A stretch of DNA of 64,000 bases from Clostridiales bacterium (GTDB lineage: Bacteria; Bacillota; Clostridia; Oscillospirales; Oscillospiraceae). The position numbers and the translations under genes were made by a program. The stretch covers positions 1-64,000 of the forward strand of contig JALFUW010000070.1 of the NCBI GenBank assembly GCA_022786995.1, read 5' to 3'. The notes under the pieces are model-generated. The model saw only the letters and a program-made list of their open reading frames with translations. It ran no database searches and had not been told where the DNA came from. Position 1 is the first letter of the stretch. Each line of letters starts with the position of its first letter. Shown here piece after piece: positions 57,101-58,485 of the stretch.

Positions 57101-58485
57101 GTGTTCGTGAGGCTGTCCAGTTTCACGGTGGTTTTGTTTTGCAGCGTATCCGTGAAGCTCTCAAAGCCGTCGGGGATCAGTTCGATGGTTTTGCCGGTGT
57201 TGTTTTTCAGAACCAGTTTGGAGAAGTCGCCGGTAATGGCTTCTGTATCATTTTCGCTTAAAGCGCCGGCGAGATTCAGGGTGTCTGTTCCGTCGCCGCC
57301 TTGCAGATTCAGCTGGGCGCTGGCATCGGCAAAGGATGTGTCCACCGTAACGGTGTCATCTCCGCTGCCGCCGGAGATTGTGTGGGAGCTGCCCTCGCTG
57401 TTGGCTCCGGCTCCTGCCTTCAGAGCAATGGTGTCCGCCCCGTCACCGCCGTCGATGGTTGCTTCCAAAGTGCCGCCGTTGTGATTGAGACTCAGGCTGT
57501 CGTTGCCGGAGCCGCCGGTGATGGTTGCCTTGTTTTGTCCGCTGTTGGCGGACAGGTCGATGGTGTCATCGCCTTTGCCGCCGTCCACCTTCAACTCAGA
57601 ATCGGTGGTGGTAATGCTGTAAGTATCGTCCGCCTGGGTGCCGGTGATCTCCGCCACAGAGTTGGAAATGGTAATCTTCTTTTCCAGGCTCACATAGATG
57701 CCGTAAAGCATAACCCGGATGCCCTGGATATCGATGTTGCCGTCAATGATTACTTTGCCTGCGGAATTCGTATGGGTTGTGGTGTCGCCCTCGGATACAT
57801 CCGCATCCTCGGCTTTCAGAATCAGGGTGAAGTTCTCATGAACCTTATCCGCACCGTTGATGCTCAGGTCGCCGCTGTAGGTGCCGTCCGTCAGGGAAAT
57901 GGTAACGGATTCGGAATGTGCGTCCACCCCAGGCGTTCCGCCAACCACAAGATCCAGCGCCTGATCGATTGCTTTCTGAACCACGGGAGCCAGAGGCTGG
58001 GGTTCTGCCGCCGGGTCAGTCTGGCCGTTTTCAGTGGTGCCGTTGGTTCCGTTGGTCGTTCCGTTGGTCGTTCCGTTGGCTGTCCCACCGGCAACGCTCG
58101 GGTCAGTTTCAGTGGTGTTCCCGCCGTTTTCCGCTTCCGAACCGCCCTCGGAGCCACTTTCGCTCTGCTGGGGCTGCTCGTCCGGCTCCACCACAATGGG
58201 CACATCGTTCTGGGCTTCGCCGTTCACAATATGCTCCGTAATGGTGACGGTTCCCTCCTGAGGCTTGTCCGGGACATTCAAAGAAACGTCATTGGCACCG
58301 GGATCCGGGGCAGGTGCAGGATCCGGGGCAGGCTCCGCCCCACCCTCCTGAGAGGGCGTTCCCTGTTCCGTTTGAGATTGTGACGGCGGTGATCCCGCCA
58401 CCTCCTCCGCACAGACTCTGACAGGCATGGCGGTTATCCATGCCAGCAGGAGTAAAACCGTAATCCAGTTCGCAAATCGTTTCAT
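17392..58485 (-). CDS. Giant (13,697-aa) secreted/surface repeat protein, LktA-type filamentous-adhesin-like
   Basis: Single uninterrupted ORF. Signal peptide MKRFANWITVLLLLAWITAMPVRVCA; RTX-like nonapeptides; hundreds of beta-helix/LktA-like strands (e.g. GAVGVGVSAVVVVANTDSRTYIG); coiled coils; AAAAGGGG RBS 5' of ATG. Confidence 0.93.
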   Translation of the reverse strand: MKRFANWITVLLLLAWITAMPVRVCAEEVAGSPPSQSQTEQGTPSQEGGAEPAPDPAPAPDPGANDVSLNVPDKPQEGTVTITEHIVNGEAQNDVPIVVEPDEQPQQSESGSEGGSEAENGGNTTETDPSVAGGTANGTTNGTTNGTNGTTENGQTDPAAEPQPLAPVVQKAIDQALDLVVGGTPGVDAHSESVTISLTDGTYSGDLSINGADKVHENFTLILKAEDADVSEGDTTTHTNSAGKVIIDGNIDIQGIRVMLYGIYVSLEKKITISNSVAEITGTQADDTYSITTTDSELKVDGGKGDDTIDLSANSGQNKATITGGSGNDSLSLNHNGGTLEATIDGGDGADTIALKAGAGANSEGSSHTISGGSGDDTVTVDTSFADASAQLNLQGGDGTDTLNLAGALSENDTEAITGDFSKLVLKNNTGKTIELIPDGFESFTDTLQNKTTVKLDSLTNTNIAPFVNYVYEAGDEILNADWTAEDALLTNLLITGDTIRLGSLNIPSVNLTAQGKTIEVSGNITAASILLKAYDSDTLYQLDSDSVASKVANKVSSDLTDETGGLSGSLFDFTSNAKIAVKNGTLNSTKGGIIMSAIVEQTRGLIDILGTLDDGINFLNVKVGSAIIELLGATLSSVGSILADASTKLSMTVTNEALASVCIPLAVAVGVTESAVRFDDTQVNASGDLRMSAKSEAKAEAEATTGTLPLSVAVAVLVNDSHVRIGGSSNVNVGGNVALSAKASTETSAKAANGGISGNSGGFIAVQVSNQDCDAAITGSSNVTAGGDISVTSDAGMTTSSITESASPSNGGQAQATPSTQSALDKVVGLLKSLQPKLQAAVSAKLLHVTEAVGGKQFKVNVTPTTNGTVAAPSTANAYKLTADTTFQAGTQYYTFEGGKLTNGHYVLATVTAGEAVAPNTYYIKSGPVTFTAKGNAGYIVDTVTVKYLNPGASAYTVLTVGAGITQNPNGSYSFEMPANDVTVQVAFKEGTEAGAQQDVQVDADQGISDLFNEGVSGSLETDANRATTDSDQADAVNVSIRLTDTYTLTKDTAFQPGVTYYVKAGQNYQPVAQAELDAGMQQGTQYYVAQSAYQMTDDDVFVTGRDYYTKNGLVYTAATGATPGQAVTPNAYYCSIGTLLLDVSKVDAGREILITVNPAAGYLLTDGTLTANYTNANGVTVTTPVVKNEKGEYVFVIPEAAKGTSGITFNAAFHKRAAGQTGSAEEAQGATANTSASSMQANGALAVGVSTNDNEAYIDTTGKVIAGGNVSISANGTMVANVSADGSAIVPVEEETPPVTTTPPSEGEAQTAPQWIAKYMVRINASQNGGVDLIQDKSSLKDGKLVLGVTTAYGYRLKEAAAGSVVNGLTIQYLDANGVSQTANSTRNADGTYTIDLSGLSIKEGTLVEIISEFEAVNPQQGATTPTTPVDVPEKYLIGNAVQIEATTHGTVTSKSGTLGSAVFAFGITPDLGYRLVKEAATATGTAAEIPCYVRYMKLVPATGTTAATTVETTIALSQNGDNYYFKTALLEGLAPNTVIYVGAKFEDDIYTITETPYSNGLAATASETQLGTISYTAAGQNSTARQPHTGDKIVVTPTPANGRVVGGVYYTYTTGTGAQAVTTRVDIEVDSNNQWSFVMPAKNITLVVDFTAKLHDISADNTTEIQLSTNKASARETVTISLNDTAVQAGKKISSVTVTAQQGEYGTQYDVTAVKGADGTWSFTIPVAVGNSGDVFNDPNGVSLESNPFTFHVAAVVAEKAINVTVGNISYGTATLLSSKADAGETVTFTLRANADGYKVRTGSAKLSLTSAMSAVVSTVDILATQNPDGTYSCVLPATIGESPRAVISAEFVPGIANKAAATQSVSLGAAVGVGVTKLTNRAYVGRTTIDAKGLSVEAASSGDNGQVVSSVNAKAGYSAGSTGVAGAVAVHVASVKTLATVEDGASVTLGNGSLKLSSSADQRIVTNADASGNGHASAVGVGAGIAVGVSGMDTQSVIKDGAAIYNKETTRLGEVSVTAEASESQTLQAKAGSAGGISVTPVLALLVSGADTRATIGKNPNNTLAVDGDLTIHAKSDLTREMAANAAAAGSGAGVGGAFNISVLNDTTNARLSRSVNAKNVSVTSRARNRMHATSRAGASGTAASSTTPAAASTSTSAPASSGNGNAGDGSGDGGSDQQAQSALNSAGRLAGGVGTGNVSSNSVGNASAKRRNSSTTSGSVQAAAAFALNIQTAECNAVIDDGITVIATGNGEDGTITVESLTRNDSEITANGSASQGKIGLGVAVAINVVDYESNAYIADAAIQANHLKVHAGLILDETEDSGEENQVGTEDNGWFKQLVKSAVNTIIMEIADAIGLADLVADANSVITEVVADIAQKFVTDLLAGTGLDALVQNNPVATLEENCKNLLVFFTSIPSQIEAALKASAQEALSGQPDSVETLVQNVKQGLTTYIQEDLWTSVRTALLSKAGSVASSTLSSALAAGLNMKAIKANLKTAMTEVMQETLDKVKADAIAKINAIAAPMLPEGMELLSAAGGTAQVQETLKAACNAFINNAVDMLTEGLVDVNALTSFLRGNAAQTIKTNLTTAVRNAGKTLTNAAIDEIAGALDAKLEVEKEPDAHTFRTSAIAGASATGVSVAGSVAVAVINGQTNASIAAVDASKTAAYAVTVSDSLSITADGNHNEVTIATAAENSRGKADGNLNSGSNNTVTGNPNAAPTTVSGENAEITVGAGGSAAISGNTVTLTPNAGMKVKRVTYTYVKPDGTKGETFTVTLTGNTFTIPDITVATDTNGVVNTTFTVGGATKEMKTGTKLQYTVSFLSENSVSTDLLDVVWEGEGSASIGTPTTNTNGSETTKSYTVTVTPAQLHQIRGAVGTYALNLASGSEAASTIDLKKSGTAPITFTFTTRTVTADGKTTNFIKFNSGSEMELKEGTNAVFSVDFISTLEVGVCDQTVSGGTTGTKTYGEGDAKTASSSSYDAENKTYTNVYQYYVTGANNASTLAGTIKLMDMAGFRGANETSANVFAEYEDRIAVIVKPAAGYKLESLNFYYEVNGTKKQQPITVTDYSIVDPDGGIAYLFYMPQANTKVGATFAPGASAQNAPTNAAGKSVGVGAGFAMTYSNVTVTAGIGNNRSVTAKTLDIRADADHRVTTSGVAGTDPLDTSNAVSNQNGQASAAATQTQKDISLDAAAAVTVANNTILTYIGENTDVTITGGNDVEAVEDDPSTHTVDETHKVAFNMAATQTGRTLTKSSSFAAGQKTAVGASVTVNVVESDVRALMQGNVTASGAARIAAITKDRDDSQALATAMGADIDRYLNRFSSGTATTQNTANRLLSGEYFNQTAQQQPNTPANQNSQQVNNSLNQHQNTSGAQTNGNMPLSVNVLRSQNAQGEGSGAASNTADKGVAQGNANSGTTGVSGAAQIDSQKFQVAAAVGLNVTAHKAYTDMLGSIQAQSVTILAENNGNFRTTGTGAAMSLARKANSIAAGIAISVDENEAVVTVAGDVTSTGDESETNNGDIDIRASLTQNMDGEYRGLLASQALSGAVSGAEGSVSLAGSVAIVVDNAKTAVLVGIPDASENHHVTIQGGKIVLSSTDKTKLALRAGGVSLSKGSKAGVGAAFALVYGNNVVSTEIGKFTSIQGSSLEITADKQRVDFSDYSSAVGITNFVTDSSNLEDEELANANKGFVDLHKGEGDETYKITINESTEDAVEMVNALNVLSSTNYYAEAIAGSIMGNQSLNSTASVAGSVAMIFFRNTVTAAVGDNVDITLTGTEYNIYKDSDGNLYYEKGGKLFDKSDDGAMRESQLSFDVLKAQKAEKPETINSVTYDVYTAGDSVFYVYHGRVYCKNGDKLVDAGVDFAMFGTQKLEETYVEGMVLRALNDANVRILAGSLSVAPSKAGVGLTVGFLQNEDVVTVSVGNNVTITVTGGDYYQQARQNADVMVVTVAASIGTGTSSALTLGGALNCVALNNRVNNTIGSNSVIKSQGDLDIGTAADLFQLLVSLSASAGGKTAVGGTIAVIVNEAEAKTDVGSAKLESETGSVRIHTDSDETLVNLIASASAAKAGGTAAAAGSIGVVVDLEKAYVLASDGAKITANKDVLITSDISSLLVSGGIAASVGGMTAGVGATLLVNVIEREAKIELGQTEIIAHNGDILIQAQGEDTSVILGIAAGVSPQGAGIAGTIPVTVGQSTTNVNVGSGSGLDAYDSIGILADLNTGYYLFAGALGAGGNAIGATIGTTVISNHVNAIVGAGTTLIAHCTEKDINKSGISTGIHQSRYNRRRGVTVAANGQETIVMAGVSGAAGTQSFAAAGTISTLVVTNQVKAELGEGVTVTVGSETLTDEAGDLTVDADDDTHIFLFAGALAVSTSTGAGATIVAMVINKQVEALAEKLGTVTVNGNVTVNAQSKDTVVLLALAFAGGGNMGIAGDVNVLVFQSTTKALLGTTSTLKTSGKVDVLANADSTLVHIGAGVAVGGSTGAVAVAVVTYFYNHTESAILCGTVNAGGDVTVRATSKEFVTADAAGVGAGGATAVGGTLDVIVTKVETLAYTGNNVTITGNNITIQAVDKYDLVAVVATAALSGSVGVAVSALVSVSYNNVSAVVGQQNTLAAAQNVTVSASSNRDIKDYVATAAGGGVGGVGISLSVAVAGSLMSKDAHDQLYTEGAMDPQTQVDAAFSGGNQEALDGHKPGDSLDTLLAADENGSMAEGSKQYGSYGQSNGEPVQNSISVSGEIFYEYEAGGSKVYRKANYVFENGVMVASQVSTDALTEAMDESGNRIRYEVTEDAKWFTDDENETLIRVNGNETNNAVAVMETNPENPDEDVQVTEVIDGETYDVYELNGVRLYKKDDAWFKLGHGMMDAAVDAAELVDTGETHTFDKDEDGTDETYYIYQDSFGARYYTTKDIVTKTYYGYQDAEGNLYYRLEETLGWYDNAGNALTGSYDDAVAVMSTLVRTDDANNDGTGSGAMNEDRYNETADAQKLTPSKPENLLDGTQAVIHGGSEVTATNGDISVLSADVLNLDSISGTVAIGGTAGVGTGFSIAVLNSKVTAAVEDGTSLSAGGTVTIQANCGAAETASHGSPDDFSEVENLASEKFGTKSSGAKVRLIGVTVSGGTTGVSVTAGVLVVFSQSSATLAGDVLKADEVNVNASMNYDQVLTCTLGIGVGAVGVSASMGVTVFEGQIVSAIIGNAQIGTADSEVSSVSVTTGGATKATTAAAGVAAGGVGVGVNLASAVNYTDIDTYIGQGVTVYAADVDVRTTFTAEAEGWIISVAAGAVGVGVSAVVVVANTDSRTYIGCTPIISDETAEAGSVASNIGTIHASTVDVKNTISGNVDVYGLGLAAGGVAVNGLVALGINRVTGIAAINKINVDASGAVNVIAMMDGDTTNISTSVVGGAVGVGATVALSYLASRNEALVDYTGTTFNAGSLTVSGGEDENTPYESQAQVVVTTGVAGGVAAAVNFAIAINSSKNFAKVLSSLDGSLTVTAGSLNINAYGETRAYSIVANAAVGSVTANVSMALATINSQQEAKLETKGSVSVTSLNVTSRQNVKTPAGSYDLDYSDSKGSGKKNISYTKMAEVFLFNASAGMLTINANTAVATANATGNAIVDVAGITATGNVSVSTIGYSFANVDVDNLSIAAVSVGLMSGAAKAAGTFNATFKVSGIATITGNLSVTANYWDVASAEVIPAGAGVSGGLASIGANTAVALANTVSKASIEGIGTVSANNVTVTNTGIVKADADVGQPYFTVAAVTVTSNVAVATLAAQQSAGISCGTLRADGAVTVTSNTNETAENGKYPAANATLGKNSNLLTEALHEKPDLTISVTISAVAANVNVAVAVADVRSHAFLSGTNLSKATSLTVTTDGTSIANADVTVSATLGYMAVGLNNMTATSAGDFRSFVDTKQNANVSAGSITVGTTYESQANAVSRQPNGGVGGFTLAAYSYNANVATAVAKTIAEAKLCGKGSVTSNVGMITVTVTGNGKAEATNEQPKVSVSGVNIAANVNTAIFAATQKALIDGPTVSGKTGVEVTSTFNEDGKEAATAYIGGTGVSATLVGAGVSTAVATAAVTSIAKVSKASMGEAGKAASLKVTSAGSSIARADVCQPNVSLNLASLSVNVLIAKSTSTFTAEAGGGIMYLNVLEITANPSSKAEAYTGASSGSLSANLVSAQTNLAFADNRTSVNAGIDGGEIHYSGTSDLSFAAGGTHTASASVRSADASLSGINVGANVVSARMKGEQNVYIKNANVTTDGAVSLRSEMNQSATATLSAPGKNVSLTGIQVNSAIATADAAVRAYILNSAVKAGSLSLFAGGKVTATPTMTQSDTSLGLINVGVTQLYSFAKGTYEAYAELEDDVLDISGKLSIETSYTSTANANVTTPEGGVNVSLVGINTNVAGAVNRTTANAGIRGTGTVKAGTIDIDIGGTATATADSTAPTASLGAVSIVTNVMFALLKARQNAFLEGVSVQTGNQITVDSMINDADATGAQASVGGTGIADGETETTDALFGSKVSVATAIADVTNIARIQNLSIGTASNAANLHVNADGTSYANAYISTPDGVGLSSMTVNVLVAKALGTFQATVGGKDMHVSQLEITATPTTTANAETGASNFDASWYNVAVNVAYAEAGSTVIVGLDGGKQGGSIYYHGDSMTISSDGTANANASVKESTVKASNISAAANVVIAKLSGTQESRIANTTLYTDGDITISATYNRGASGNTTGSASAKLGGSAVKVNLVGVEINSATAISDATVRAIMDNCSVYGLGGTDKYAGDLTIEAKGNSVAVPGYTAATLSGGLASAGVVQMYARANGLFEAKLNTRENNVVQVSELNVTTDYTNNAEASILVPKYGVTADNAELNLAYARTGAVANACITGSGKIHVSGDVTVKADGKTKAVANMSGTDAKISGFEIAANVFTAILAAEQNAFISGVELNAQNVNVYSYLNQVETGETPNHAEAIIGSGNGISASIVGVQVNTANAISNATANAHITGAAIIADDAVNVEAKGQSIALANSSAGTTLGVLSMAVNVMNANASGTFHAGIQTASGKNVKANSVTVQTKYTARSNARTAQGGFQVSAGSADTNCANANVTTNATADTGSNGESDPEGHIQAPTISIMVEGEAHAAAEAWKDDSVDLVKASVNVLNASVNAVQTAEAGNTNLHANQITITSILNKSDTSANPAAKAEMSAGGGFSGGSVKVNKAKAVSNATAIAQVRNANIDAYNGSVPSLTIKTEATSFAAAVLQNGSRAGFIGAGVILMEAEAQGNFQAGIDTNGTVKASTIYIDTDYTVGAKAEVSNDNVSGNVFSASYNEAKATTKPYAATFVKGNGLVSATGTVDLLTNGTAHAEAYYKKPSFSLTGVEITATKLTAELTCQSGQPTQEAYVDIANFLADGKAVNVVSRYNSGTTADNPGATAYFQDSIGNASLVSASAHLLEAKDNSWSRASFQMRGAADGVQSKLGAVTVRSEGSSYAVAGKSASTASLNLASVGVVNAKAQANARFEAVAGAEEGANAELASLLVEAVYTMKAYAYSAQPTFGVSAVNVGKNTAEAVVGSSSANAFNGYAHLKGASKDAVLQVTGSVTVLARTLDTEAFALISGSTISAGVVDIAANQALSRMYLRQKAGAENLSIEAASITISSEAGNASNQLLSQATTGGCDGADLKLIQGTVNTAYSYAAVCNTLELSGAVLKATGNVTVEAYTNTKSQAEAKQGFSLGVVICGGLYAESAAGDNTLVKIVNSDLISTAGDVNVKATGKTDSKAVSETPGSASLVSGARGQTKATVGTSGSRQSVKIEINDQNADGYTLIAGYQNITVRAHNEAKLTTAELAGTNVKLIETTGESVAYAVDYLETSIKVGNNAVLRTSYRGTNAGSYGITVEASDKLDITEKVDGTSIGLIASTDKKYAKVESDVTVKIDIRGTLDSAGFVNVHTDSDAVQKAITSAVNAKLFSGGTSVKAVNALTRAVTVTIASGAKLIADYGTLRVIARSGQNDNIFTRADGTALSAIGCAKSDVKTTLNTHTTLDIQRGTLIQNHFGDIELRSVGGANHVESYSDLTSGGLSGNANSNTTVNVNGDKDGSDDSTGSKLTIGKSGSGAKAQILGKNVTINSGFQNVSIYSTARSKAAGAHASSDSTAKIYYYMDSLLEMTDADIAAYDKLDIGTSATPAENGQVSKSYAYARVTALFGSVYVKSYMGGHANSSLTATDNTDITGANVNVHVDGFYGRIEVDRDTVRRALATKKDESGKDFESGTSSNMQLAHYHIGDAAAGIAIDIAADGSVRTSGTAGEQNPVSGNTIGKLANNGGGSLRLSGAGGSAQYIYGAQYIPAVTIFNHSDSALTLSEIVLLNATLVKPSYNGTLPETVYESEGTPRFTEPVVRIYSFGTGNVTIGGAIHNERGTVDIQWLNRDNLYVSWLSADAENGGVLMAGSSSAELQNTQDVSVKVPYVWAHHLNVRNASRIGSENAPFEAFLTYTTDASVKGVLSGTQKPDVNMTVAGNGDIFASLTLAEVDTILAESATAPTGNLACSDMDVQNIHAGGSVSLNLNTPVRVRVAAKGSTLNFVIPGVVQFNADSNMKKSAGNSVSFDVDTLARYMSANGSQNTYELPDGTQITVADGRIVKVLAFGELRYSFADYQYDESTDCLTFQDGRIRLNLSTGKLTVVEGDENVEYPVYISCSSGGWAVEGWTTDSKVLAEIYKITGSGDDATKELCSLPGTNDNRIWHRMQGDGKLFFFIEDYASQSDAAKKLHKDEPFDGKMYAMEMEIGDDGVYRLVDVYQVGRTQTNASYSGNEVKLNFTYGATESKESKDENYKITIDNFQGSGISVIITLELKVSAKFTYTKDDDDKVTAWELSDKSHTDKSSIKSVVFKIGNTEYSTTEKDGWYYSENTSVQLIREWGLKVKDGKVDITGSWSNGDSWVAFHPSGSVKVSYLSTTPIRTAQGPESGEDSNGCYYIELKSSQNDDAKYRVYLSEEVYLKKGSTTYLVSPNAGSTRTIDGSYARWTFTGSWHYSGGFVFLKKGEGIDLKTTSKYMYAGNAQWRQLSGYALSNHLFVSTSGVLQDFFTEDGTAYIVNSNLKTGETSFEKPRATIVKDESEKISMTVTGNKLNSVEWTSGSGIKIRAEELIPGKLVRYATGTNGAYVYYYHNGSTWVQGMNSMLTINSDGSYTYYPDANTRITAYANGTFTVEAKKSGSFALVDMKPAVSIWRNNGLATKYQIGSITAEGGDITLKVELDNTNCNASILDANGSKVNFTAGKVDENGTVLGGALNVYMSGNGVFGKDNDPLETDLKDRIHFYEVEKGPEVISVNTSLTGDSLTFADGLTVKGAEVNAETTTGDFTATNLTVTEGGELTLDVGGKMTITHTLRVDANSSSVITVKNGADITNVVADGSNSELELTVTAGDVLTQSISSANGGDVALTVKQGNLTASEGIALNGGDATITVSGSETISAAAGTTNAVNVTGGTLTNEVSGSITVNGSVHTSGGTVNQTTSTGDITINGSILSENGTITQTAETGNLTVTGDVKADDTTSNSKLNLTAGKTVKTRDIILSNGVPSTGPNTKLVVRSGEDAQIGTVRLVKSTTEVVVPGSIKVSGTIYLDPSTLILTATGGDLTIDGGITENSTTAEGGNVQYTVTVEDKSTATFTAGGKLTVKAGGENQPAKAITVTGQSTTNFYVGGDLEFQGSVNVQNATFVADGYNGKAGDTSVTGIFEANQAIVTIDRQGSAENGLTVKGGVNFTDTTANITVSGDVAFGETTLNGGTTNITTNFGGFTAPALRVANGNVLTLQAAKDIAITTNLTVNAATATLSSLTKNGTSVAYGLDADNGGAFKAGTVSVTDAGTLNVDVFGDISIAAGQTGTVLTVTGTDTERAKVKFTSRKGSLLTGGDTQAWNIRNADVAMNICGNVQTGSEAQPGDWNVNQSDLTVQAGGDISFRNLTANWNVQEDGTIGAIPGITSADMVIQITGGGTLTAQQILLNTCQTAIRTYGDIYIRKNSNKKETVFHTIGSTVSLTSENGGVYSNEARNGWQIVNTALTVAAKSDIVIDRDLEITDSEADISSSEGAFVVADTEEPGEGDDGESHCTITGSRVGVQAAQNIAISHLDVSKNGNFNSHVTLKSVDGGYIGKTISLSESRLAIETAGDVLIRNEESATVDAPVVSVMSSEGTGSYLGMASGEMGLYINSTNGGMSSDCDGNAWLIQNSKAVVDVDGDIAIKDKLTVTDSDVSLISHHGGMTTEDYGTTCASWIITNSTFLAVAAGELKISHLSVKNSTAQISSLADGNGAVSANTGAYNVFIDENAKTLYYQSGDSWFQFVNGVLKAVEGTLPKLTAIDKGISYQILKNGNNLYYKSGETYYVFQDKVYSLRQQVLSKNQKEDCKAIQPGTRFEALYDAVGNLYLRSGSSYYSYDSTTGQLVAQASDGTGLTALNPGQTYSLQSDDTGSLLYLLTEEEAYYTYEVQNNSLQKIQSVPENLSVVETNDHESYQVTTGGGYTGKTVDITGSSFTLDVYGDIQVVNDENDVNNGQKNVINITNCQPLDDKSVVLRSRKGGLEAAEVSSFDVYAGADGTLYLEREGEFYTYTPAQGAAKYGNLNKVAQALDLVLNPLGEGYHLFDFTNDDANHTVYLEKDHKYFTFNGSALIPDTSITLLDRLDMTDIASTNRSDSFHADNATVSVDVYGDINVRETVLMENLSVVSFTSSNGELNNTDYWYTNQDDTHDMQMSQWRVVNSVMNLNIHSNIRIDHLYVERSRASVSTDDGEMASKTWYFYGSNVTACTAKTLSVKFDDGGENPMPAVQIIGCHERVYFVDAEKRQEGNPFPYTSASVIIKVGYTNNNDQFDRNDPSTYAQLPSLEFITGTSNTCYDNSLDLLITASTVTADVLGDIRLLETAVNKEVWNANDTINDKDLYICENAGAVTDRSMLKQALPEYLDQMYRAYGTGMNVRSYFGGFRAANWIVEGARLDSGALNVSDDTDNGRNGITALSIVAALDQIWRYNLNDVAEGKRIADRELTITDGSAVQVVSTDGRVDYQHDYNEEYGFSSNYSIPDVVISGDEASNTRASLLSLSEGKQTLPVLTAEFANVSLRSAAADLAFDRIMAQKSNIRLDAGNNLTQAHWATAPDESGMRHNLHSTITFADKRYPEDVGGDTPENASLTLRAGGDIGSASSWMYVNIPEALTLVIEQAVNVFIDGQKRNEQGETAAESDLRQYLIDQGYSYEMAATAARYVTAGGVNGTDYLAFSDEQFFLRVLTAQTRDEILRWIYDRAAAVYGQDAGLAWLNTVNDLESSVQNALGGAEIQRSSIAKFFGESFARELDAQLRDKDGAYYGMTYAEALNAMVAGGELEEEAAYKLFGAIYDNGEVVYSRDLLNQEVKNGNLADLINFLLNSSTELVEADGQKLMYKDAFVASLMDAVIRQSLNLLPEAQQKKQEAQNAYDAAQNTIAEAETQRNDTLESIRQLQMQKAEAEAWKQYYLDQKNATAAAWYNTQIGNLNKQLDALQNTLDKLQVQIETQQALADEASIAMRLLDQQIARLDDGYADYDASGDKAAQNRVETELNTAQNVAYETVNGLKAAAEAIQNALETMAGVKVYNETTLKQAIQDADRGQNLAETILAQSSDVLAHSLSALNVADAELFEQQLSYQKAVVALTVAEKALADAQKKLDAAKTEAAKNAAQAEVDAAQAVVADAQNVLNAQTDLLTQAQQKSDDAQADVDTVKQSILTLTEAVTEANRRKYVLSNTLLDPDARKFNVTFGVTTGETYLYNEGSITVTVDPEQVKTLTDPVTGLQPGNVLYSAGGSLAAAEDTPATVNLTVGNIRSERGDITITNLAGSILGAVLDSSNPNWNYQESSNGYGLTDYKNDGDRAAHVSGGKIDLYARDSIGSAEQSLIIEERTNRPEKVLSVDESIYRGQTADQLVGNTAYGTAFGIRFEDLMNPKGTLEQQGTGDLWLIAKDGSKQLLTEQLMEDIRNAYRLDNTSTERIANLFGIGVVTVDGETLWMLPVALRYDWIRTDDLYEGTELNAEAANGSIYLTELHGDMNLGTVQAKQDIILTTASENGSVNNVLTEEELTDGKLNLDADGNVTVQTGSGSIGSAEKPLAVNVGNDEAGNATGGTMTAQCGSGIYLEAEDNLTLIADSAQRLVEVTAEKDISVSDIHDALDPNSPDHLTGSALGGGSVHVDSTVSIGTAEDPFDIQSDATVGGTVSLKGEDVFVLQPDGDMLITEIQAQGDLVLANPNGDMLMDASGNDLGSTIQSLRDAIAAAAAAGQDTVKLEALLKSLTNDDAIAKAQTEYADAQTAVTEAQTAREAAQAAFGFDTEEAYQQALRCLLDSDVNGSNADAVSQLMLKKQTLEAAQEALEAAQARLDAAKANPIIAYQLAQDALTQAKADFEADPTAENEKTVAEAQKKADSLYGDFYDALDYLSMTRIAMEQAKDAYDSAAVTLGYSDGESAWTAETNKLNDFQSAQNTAQAAYDNALADETTTPQELVALKTALESAKRAVQKQEAIVGKLTDLQTKWLDAKKTHDEVGPMIDQTKDALAQAKAEQARAEEQVALEQAVVEAQKQLSEAQNALAEQDTQANREILKAAENALSTAKAAADAHKTQQPAYETAVQAAKEAQIIYEATVEAAQKQAEADQAAQDADAYTKQVDEYLKDTELMQDPAVAEAMNAYKTSAAATSQAQTERNSAMKQKDEAYGAYLKALGNASSTESERLNLYNAYLDAAKALEAAQQTLRQKTDAAEDAELALRIAVAKAAAENAADAEQAQQAMNAAQALEQKRQTAQAAAEAAERASLAQAVLDAMDAVKANQTDANEVLAAQRDALAKAEALNAAQEAAQMAQQLLNEANAAKSATQEQYLKAYDQLDKAEAALKTAEQTLNDAETAYQAAKDAYETAAPAEKAALKKTMDEAAKAVKDAEAAVRPAQEAFQQAKQAAEAAAVELDQRSAEADAAQTVADNANAEQQAAQSAATEAETIRDEALAVQEAHNAKAEATEKAQEAQANAGKVAELVNKLQTAVDKYEATSDNNGTVALKDLWLEIYRNSTGSDVPGNRHALDESITEMDRMHAYIQSIVEQISGITGNSYGTRGTILEIAQRALNQAQADADRLAQLAKDQQAAANQAPNAAQMPNNIPADTIGAAFAPTGGDRQATPAIQTGGNATILSGGKVGGQNGMSAAIGGELKVEAEDDVQIVSADDLKISGITTSGDAKVSITADGSITDTSGSTGITAGSADLSAVDSDGSGGSSVGGTKDGSFHTNVDELSGMGDDFHVTNEGDTELGDINANRGSVTSGGNLTGKQDTVVDADELTLKANGGIGSTERPLVINTDRLTAIGGNMNLHNLSPELLVDLIQGNNVKIETDGSIQTGESGKIIARGDLDILANGNIGTPEHDLNAIAGGKLTLLSRYGHVFYTPLMFHPTGESGEEETNGQLRTLRDEPTGICFTAMFPANAKLALQVIDAELARQLLAEMEAIGQWLSSGKLPNLAQRDDHWDWAWPCETCSLLLQKVLEGKALFACRFDIYSEDTLTGIHFGTRAEKPERLARMYEALGVDTSEADRHQVFRGGAYVYINLYELLSDYDPTTGERESHYDGAYEGQTLYVVLCIDGECVVRACQVRDGVIRFTMDAMGEHMMLAIFTEAEFTQLSLPG
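18970..21610 (-). other. Long Ala/Gln/Glu-rich coiled-coil region of the giant protein (about 880 aa)
   Basis: Continuous helical low-complexity sequence, e.g. AQTEYADAQTAVTEAQTAREAAQAAF ... AEAALKTAEQTLNDAETAYQAAKDAYETAAPAEKAALKKTMDEAAKAVKDAEAAVRPAQEAF. Confidence 0.8.
23140..24110 (-). other. First coiled-coil region of the giant protein (about 320 aa)
   Basis: AQQKKQEAQNAYDAAQNTIAEAETQRNDTLESIRQLQMQKAEAEAW ... ADAQKKLDAAKTEAAKNAAQAEVDAAQAVVADAQNVL. Confidence 0.8.
35550..41930 (-). repeat. About 0.7-kb (~234-aa) super-repeat array in the giant gene, about 10 units
   Basis: Recurring (A)NVxxAxxxxxQxAxI-type segment centred near 41.89, 41.16, 40.41, 39.73, 39.08, 38.38, 37.67, 36.99, 36.32 and 35.58 kb. 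Confidence 0.75.
52900..55900 (-). other. InlB-B-repeat-like (divergent) modules in the giant protein
   Basis: Repeated pattern of predicted beta segments ending in motifs such as NPNGSYSFEMPANDVTVQVAFKEG, SNNQWSFVMPAKNITLVVDFTAK and NADGTYTIDLSGLSIKEGTLVEIISEFEA. Confidence 0.65.
57268..57600 (-). repeat. Five RTX-like GGxGxDxU nonapeptide repeats near the N-terminus of the giant protein
   Basis: GGKGDDTID, GGSGNDSLS, GGDGADTIA, GGSGDDTVT, GGDGTDTLN. Confidence 0.8.
58408..58485 (-). other. Predicted Sec signal peptide of the giant protein
   Basis: MKRFANWITVLLLLAWITAMPVRVCA|EEV: basic N-region, hydrophobic core, VCA cleavage-like site. Confidence 0.85.
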